Notes under the pieces: model-generated | Seen by the model: only the letters and a program-made list of their open reading frames with translations | What the model was told of the DNA's origin: nothing | The model's database searches: none | Source of the DNA: an uncultured Rhodospirillales bacterium | GTDB taxonomy: Bacteria; Pseudomonadota; Alphaproteobacteria; ATCC43930; CGMCC-115725 | Reading direction: 5' to 3' | DNA: 5,575 nucleotides | NCBI GenBank assembly: GCA_903897565.1 | Contig: CAIUCF010000460.1 | Span: 1-5,575, forward strand | In this document: piece after piece, positions 1 through 5,575 of the stretch | Position numbering within the stretch: the stretch's first letter is position 1 | How the letters are laid out: each line of letters starts with the position of its first letter | Position numbers and translations under genes: made by a program

Positions 1-10
1 AATAAAATAC

Positions 11-3502
<3,492 letters not shown>

Positions 3503-3520
3503 GCGGTCGGGTATCCTGGA

Positions 3521-4399
3521 TCAAGCAGCAGTGGAGACCGCCGGGCGCACGCCCAGCAGATGGCAGATCGCGATTGTCAGATCGGCGCGGTTCAGCGTGT
3601 AGAAGTGGAATTCGGTCACGCCCTGGTCGAAGAGCGCACGACACAAATCGGCAGCATGGGTTGCCGCGACGAGATTGCGCGTCTCCGGGTCCTTGTCCAG
3701 CGGCTCGAACAGTTGGGCCATGCTGTCAGGAATGGCGGTGCCGCAGGCAGCGGCGATGCGTTTGACCTGGGTGAAGTTGGTCACCGGCAGGATGCCCGGC
3801 ACGATCGGCACGGTGATGCCGGCGGCGCGGGCGCGATCGAGAAAGCGCAGATAGGTCGCGGGCGCAAAGAAGAACTGCGTGATCGCCCGGGTCGCGCCGG
3901 CGTCGATCTTGCGCTTGAGATTGTCGAGATCGGCCTCGAGGCTCACCGCCGTGGGATGGCCTTCGGGATAGGCGGCGACAGAAAGCTCGAACGGCGCCAA
4001 CTTATGGATACCGCGGACGAGATCTTCGGCATAGGCATAGCCATCGGGATGCGGCTCGTAGCTCGCCACAGCGTCGGGGCCGGCGGGCGGATCGCCGCGC
4101 AGGGCCACGAGATGGCGGATCCCCGCCTGCCAGTAATCCTGCACGATCGCATCGATCTCGGCGCGCGACGCGCCGACGCAGGTCAGGTGCGCCGCGGGCT
4201 CGAGGTCCGTCTCCTGACGGATGCGCCGCACCGTGGCGTGGGTTCGCTCCCGGGTCGATCCCCCGGCGCCATAGGTTACCGAGACGAACCGCGGCTTCAG
4301 CGGCGCCAGGCGGACGATGGTTTCCCAGAGCTTGCGCTCCATCTCGTCCGTCTTGGGCGGAAAGAACTCGAAGGAGACACTGACGGGCGGGGCGTTCAT
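3521..4399 (-). CDS. metF: 5,10-methylenetetrahydrofolate reductase (MTHFR)
   Basis: FAD-dependent cytoplasmic enzyme that reduces 5,10-methylenetetrahydrofolate to 5-methyltetrahydrofolate, the methyl donor used by the MetH encoded just downstream. The 292-residue product matches the bacterial catalytic-domain-only form (E. coli about 296) and forms a TIM barrel. Visible motifs: SFEFFPPK 9-16, whose Glu11 matches the catalytic Glu28 of E. coli; FVSVTYGAGGSTRERT 38-53; HLVALRGDPP 96-105, whose Asp103 matches Asp120 near the flavin; TQFFF 174-178, with a folate-contacting Gln; PIVPGILPVTN 198-208; and the C-terminal EFHFYTLNR 263-271. The frame stays open upstream to about 4567, but the family N-terminus (residues MNAPPVSVSFEFF) fixes the start at the ATG at 4399. 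This start overlaps the stop of the upstream regulator gene as ATGA. No strong Shine-Dalgarno sequence precedes it, so translation is probably coupled to that gene. It is in the same reading frame as metH, 18 bases away. Confidence 0.96.
   Translation of the reverse strand: MNAPPVSVSFEFFPPKTDEMERKLWETIVRLAPLKPRFVSVTYGAGGSTRERTHATVRRIRQETDLEPAAHLTCVGASRAEIDAIVQDYWQAGIRHLVALRGDPPAGPDAVASYEPHPDGYAYAEDLVRGIHKLAPFELSVAAYPEGHPTAVSLEADLDNLKRKIDAGATRAITQFFFAPATYLRFLDRARAAGITVPIVPGILPVTNFTQVKRIAAACGTAIPDSMAQLFEPLDKDPETRNLVAATHAADLCRALFDQGVTEFHFYTLNRADLTIAICHLLGVRPAVSTAA
4396..4399 (-). other. ATGA stop/start overlap between the regulator gene and metF
   Basis: On the minus strand the metF ATG (4399-4397) and the regulator TGA stop (4398-4396) share bases. 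Little Shine-Dalgarno sequence is seen before metF, so reinitiation by ribosomes finishing the regulator is the likely mode of translation. This ties metF output to the regulator mRNA. Confidence 0.85.
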
Positions 4400-5388
4400 C
4401 GGATTTGGGTCTCGTGCAGCAAGGGGTCGAAGAAGCGGGTATCGGCTTGACCGATGCGCGGGGCGGCGGCGGCGCCCCGGGAGTTCGCATCCCAGATCGA
4501 CACCGTCAAGGGCGTACCGGCCAGATGCCGGGTCGGATGGATGTCGAGACCGGCGCGGGCGAGCCACTCGTTGACCTCGGCCTCGGCGAAGCCGAGACGA
4601 CGATGAGCGTGGTCGCGCCGCAGCGATTCCAGATCATGCGGCGCGACGTCCACGATGATCAATCGCCCGCCAGGGCGGAGCACCCGAGCGGCCTCGGCGA
4701 CGACCTCGGCCGGGCGATCGGCGTAGTGCAACACCTGATGGAGGAGGATGAGGTCGAATTGCGGGCCGGTGAAGGGCAATGCATACATGTCGCCCTGGCG
4801 CGCGAGACAGTTGCGCAAGCCCGCGCGGTCGAGATTGACCCGGGCAATCGCCAGCATGTCGCGCGAGCGGTCGATGCCGACGCCGCGGCGAACATGGGGG
4901 CCGATCACCTCGAGCATCCGCCCGGTCCCGGTACCGATATCGAGAAAATCCTGGGTCGCCGAAAGGTCGAGCAGGTCGAGCAGGGTCTGCTCGACCTCGC
5001 GGTCGGGCACCTGCAGCGCCCGCAGGGCGTCCCATTGATGGGCATTGGCGGCGAAATAGGCGGCGGCATTGCGCTCGCGCTCACGCTCGATCTCGGCGAG
5101 TCGCGTCTGATCGAGGCGCAACGTGGAATCATTGTCGGGCAAGAGCGCGAGAATGCGCTGGCTGATCGGATCCTGGGCGATGCGATAGAAAACCGAACTA
5201 CCTTCGGGGAAGCGATCGATCAATCCGGCGTCACAAAGCAGCTTCAGATGCCGTGACACGCTCGGCTGGCTCTGTCCAAGCAGTTGGGTCAGTTGCGTCA
5301 CGGTGAGTTCGCTGCGGGCGCAAAGCGCCAGCAACCGAATCCGTGAGGGCTCGGCGGCGGCGCGGAGCGCGTTGAGAACGCGTTCCAT
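4396..5388 (-). CDS. ArsR-family winged-helix regulator fused to a SAM-dependent methyltransferase domain
   Basis: The 330-residue protein has two modules. Residues 1-80 are an ArsR-type winged helix: AAEPSRIRLLALC 11-23, recognition-helix region GQSQPSVSRHLKLLCDAGLI 38-57, and wing EGSSVFYRI 62-70. Residues 100-115 are a charged linker (ERERERN). Residues about 145-300 are a class I methyltransferase fold: LDIGTGTGRML 149-159 (motif I), acidic Asp173 in GVGIDRS, GDMYALPF 199-206, FDLILLHQVLHY 211-222, and LRPGGRLIIVDVAPHD 237-252. The residues at the usual ArsR metal site (ELCVCDL) read ELTVTQL 27-33, without cysteines, so an arsenic or metal sensor is unlikely. Only Cys23, Cys52 and Cys194 are present, so the set of cysteines expected of an ArsM arsenite methyltransferase is absent. 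It heads the metF-metH operon and overlaps metF by 4 bases. I infer a SAM/SAH-responsive regulator of methionine synthesis, comparable in idea to the ArsR-family SahR, probably autoregulated through the palindromes at 5390-5445. Whether the methyltransferase half is catalytic is unknown. The start at 5388 fits the family N-terminus but has only a poor ribosome-binding site (AGAAG about 14 bases upstream). Confidence 0.88.
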   Translation of the reverse strand: MERVLNALRAAAEPSRIRLLALCARSELTVTQLTQLLGQSQPSVSRHLKLLCDAGLIDRFPEGSSVFYRIAQDPISQRILALLPDNDSTLRLDQTRLAEIERERERNAAAYFAANAHQWDALRALQVPDREVEQTLLDLLDLSATQDFLDIGTGTGRMLEVIGPHVRRGVGIDRSRDMLAIARVNLDRAGLRNCLARQGDMYALPFTGPQFDLILLHQVLHYADRPAEVVAEAARVLRPGGRLIIVDVAPHDLESLRRDHAHRRLGFAEAEVNEWLARAGLDIHPTRHLAGTPLTVSIWDANSRGAAAAPRIGQADTRFFDPLLHETQIR

Positions 5389-5389
5389 T

Positions 5390-5407
5390 CAGAATCTGCA
5401 GCTTCTG
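5390..5407. promoter_or_regulatory. 18-bp imperfect palindrome next to the regulator start codon
   Basis: The sequence CAGAATCTGCAGCTTCTG pairs with its own reverse complement at 8 of 9 positions (mismatch at 5395/5402), centred at 5398/5399, one base upstream of the ATG of the ArsR/methyltransferase gene. It could be a second operator. In RNA the CAGAA/TTCTG arms could form a weak 5-bp hairpin with an 8-base loop over the region where a ribosome-binding site should lie. No factor can be assigned from sequence alone. Confidence 0.4.
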
Positions 5408-5427
5408 CATTTCATAATCGTGATATA

Positions 5428-5445
5428 AACATATATTTATATGTT
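5428..5445. promoter_or_regulatory. AT-rich 18-bp palindrome, likely operator of the ArsR-type regulator
   Basis: AACATATA and TATATGTT are perfect 8-bp inverted arms separated by TT. An overlapping second symmetry, ATATAAA/TTTATAT at 5423-5442, is centred four bases away. AT-rich inverted repeats of about this size over the promoter are typical ArsR/SmtB operators. This one lies about 40 bp upstream of an ArsR-family gene and covers the proposed -10 box, so binding would block RNA polymerase. The symmetry is seen directly. The identity of the binding protein is inferred. Confidence 0.6.
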
Positions 5446-5456
5446 AGAGAAGCCAA
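5428..5456 (-). promoter_or_regulatory. Candidate sigma70-type promoter of the regulator-metF-metH operon
   Basis: Reading the minus strand, TTGGCT (5456-5451, 4/6 to TTGACA) is followed after 17 bases by TATGTT (5433-5428, 4/6 to TATAAT). Transcription would begin near 5421 and leave a leader of about 33 bases, too short for a SAM-II or other known riboswitch. It sits after the terminator of the preceding gene and before the first gene of the operon, the only sizeable AT-rich gap in the window. Other -10 choices in the same AT-rich stretch (for example TATAAA at 5441-5436) lack a good -35. Confidence 0.42.
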
Positions 5457-5478
5457 ATCTGTAGCGTTGAAACGAACA

Positions 5479-5504
5479 GAGCCCGGCTGTTGCCAGCCGG
5501 GCTC
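5479..5504 (-). terminator. Stem-loop terminator behind the oxidoreductase gene
   Basis: A perfect 11-bp inverted repeat, GAGCCCGGCTG at 5479-5489 and CAGCCGGGCTC at 5494-5504, encloses a 4-base TTGC loop. It starts 18 bases past the stop codon of the minus-strand gene at the right edge. On the minus strand the stem is followed by TGTTCGTTTC, a moderately T-rich but broken tract. The plus-strand side has no T tract, so termination is assigned to the minus direction. It insulates the methionine operon from the upstream gene. Confidence 0.75.
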
Positions 5505-5522
5505 CGAGACCAACGATCCGGT

Positions 5523-5575
5523 TTATTCTGCCGCGGCGGGGTAGTCCGTGTAGCCCTCCGCGCCCTGCGAATACC
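5523..5575 (-). CDS. C-terminal fragment of an Old Yellow Enzyme-family alkene reductase (NADH:flavin oxidoreductase)
   Basis: Only the last 16 residues and the TAA stop (5525-5523) are inside the window; the gene continues beyond the right edge. The tail reads YSQGAEGYTDYPAAAE. The GAEGYTDYP signature is the usual C-terminus of FMN-dependent alkene/N-ethylmaleimide reductases of the Old Yellow Enzyme family, such as NemA of E. coli, which reduce activated C=C bonds with NAD(P)H. The correct stop position, the family-like tail and the terminator 18 bases downstream support a real gene end. It is separated from the methionine operon by the terminator and a new promoter, so a functional link is not implied. 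Confidence 0.65.
   Translation of the reverse strand, partial: YSQGAEGYTDYPAAAE

Noticed and set aside
1..10. A T-rich stretch just after the metH stop (minus strand), possibly a terminator tail.
   Set aside because: Only ten bases are visible and no stem-loop can be seen, so a terminator cannot be supported.
4400..4567. An upstream extension of the metF frame by 56 codons.
   Set aside because: It would run inside the end of the regulator gene and would add residues unlike any MTHFR N-terminus. The family start is at 4399.
4405..5256. A 283-codon open frame on the plus strand, opposite the regulator gene.
   Set aside because: It has the same in-register relation to the sense gene and is explained by the same codon bias. 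The sense strand encodes clear winged-helix and methyltransferase motifs.
4396..5388. An arsenic-resistance ArsR-ArsM-type fusion.
   Set aside because: The metal-site cysteines and the cysteine set of ArsM are missing, and no ars genes are nearby. The neighbours are methionine-cycle genes.
5389..5478. A SAM-II, SAH or other methionine-linked riboswitch ahead of the operon.
   Set aside because: The leader after the proposed promoter is only about 33 bases and I see no pseudoknot or conserved riboswitch core. Protein-based control by the adjacent regulator fits better.

Overview
The window is about 5.6 kb of GC-rich DNA. Every gene I can support lies on the minus strand, so it reads right to left. 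From right to left it holds: the last 16 codons of an Old Yellow Enzyme-type flavin oxidoreductase with a hairpin terminator behind it; a short AT-rich promoter/operator region; a fused ArsR-type regulator/SAM-dependent methyltransferase; metF (5,10-methylenetetrahydrofolate reductase); and a complete metH (cobalamin-dependent methionine synthase) that ends 10 bases from the left edge. Codon use (almost no Leu TTA/CTA or Ser TCA), the ArsR-methyltransferase/metF/metH order and the protein sequences suggest an alphaproteobacterium, perhaps of the Rhodospirillales/Reyranella type. That placement is inference from memory and was not checked by a search.

Layout: 5523-5575 is the C-terminal tail of an alkene reductase. 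5479-5504 is an 11-bp GC-rich stem-loop that ends its transcript. 5389-5460 holds a likely sigma70-type promoter and two 18-bp palindromes, one over the proposed -10 box and one next to the start codon of the regulator. 4396-5388 is the regulator/methyltransferase. Its stop overlaps the metF start in an ATGA. metF (3521-4399) is followed after 18 bases by metH (11-3502). The three genes look like one operon.

Function: MetF makes 5-methyltetrahydrofolate and MetH transfers that methyl group through cobalamin to homocysteine, giving methionine, the precursor of S-adenosylmethionine (SAM). The first gene joins a winged-helix DNA-binding domain to a SAM-binding fold and lacks the classical ArsR metal-binding Cys motif. 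The most economical reading is that it senses SAM or S-adenosylhomocysteine (SAH) and controls this operon by binding the palindromes beside its own promoter. The gene order and motifs are visible. The ligand and the autoregulation are inference.

I see no mobile element, CRISPR array, RNA gene or broken gene. The very long open frames on the plus strand are codon-bias shadows of the operon.
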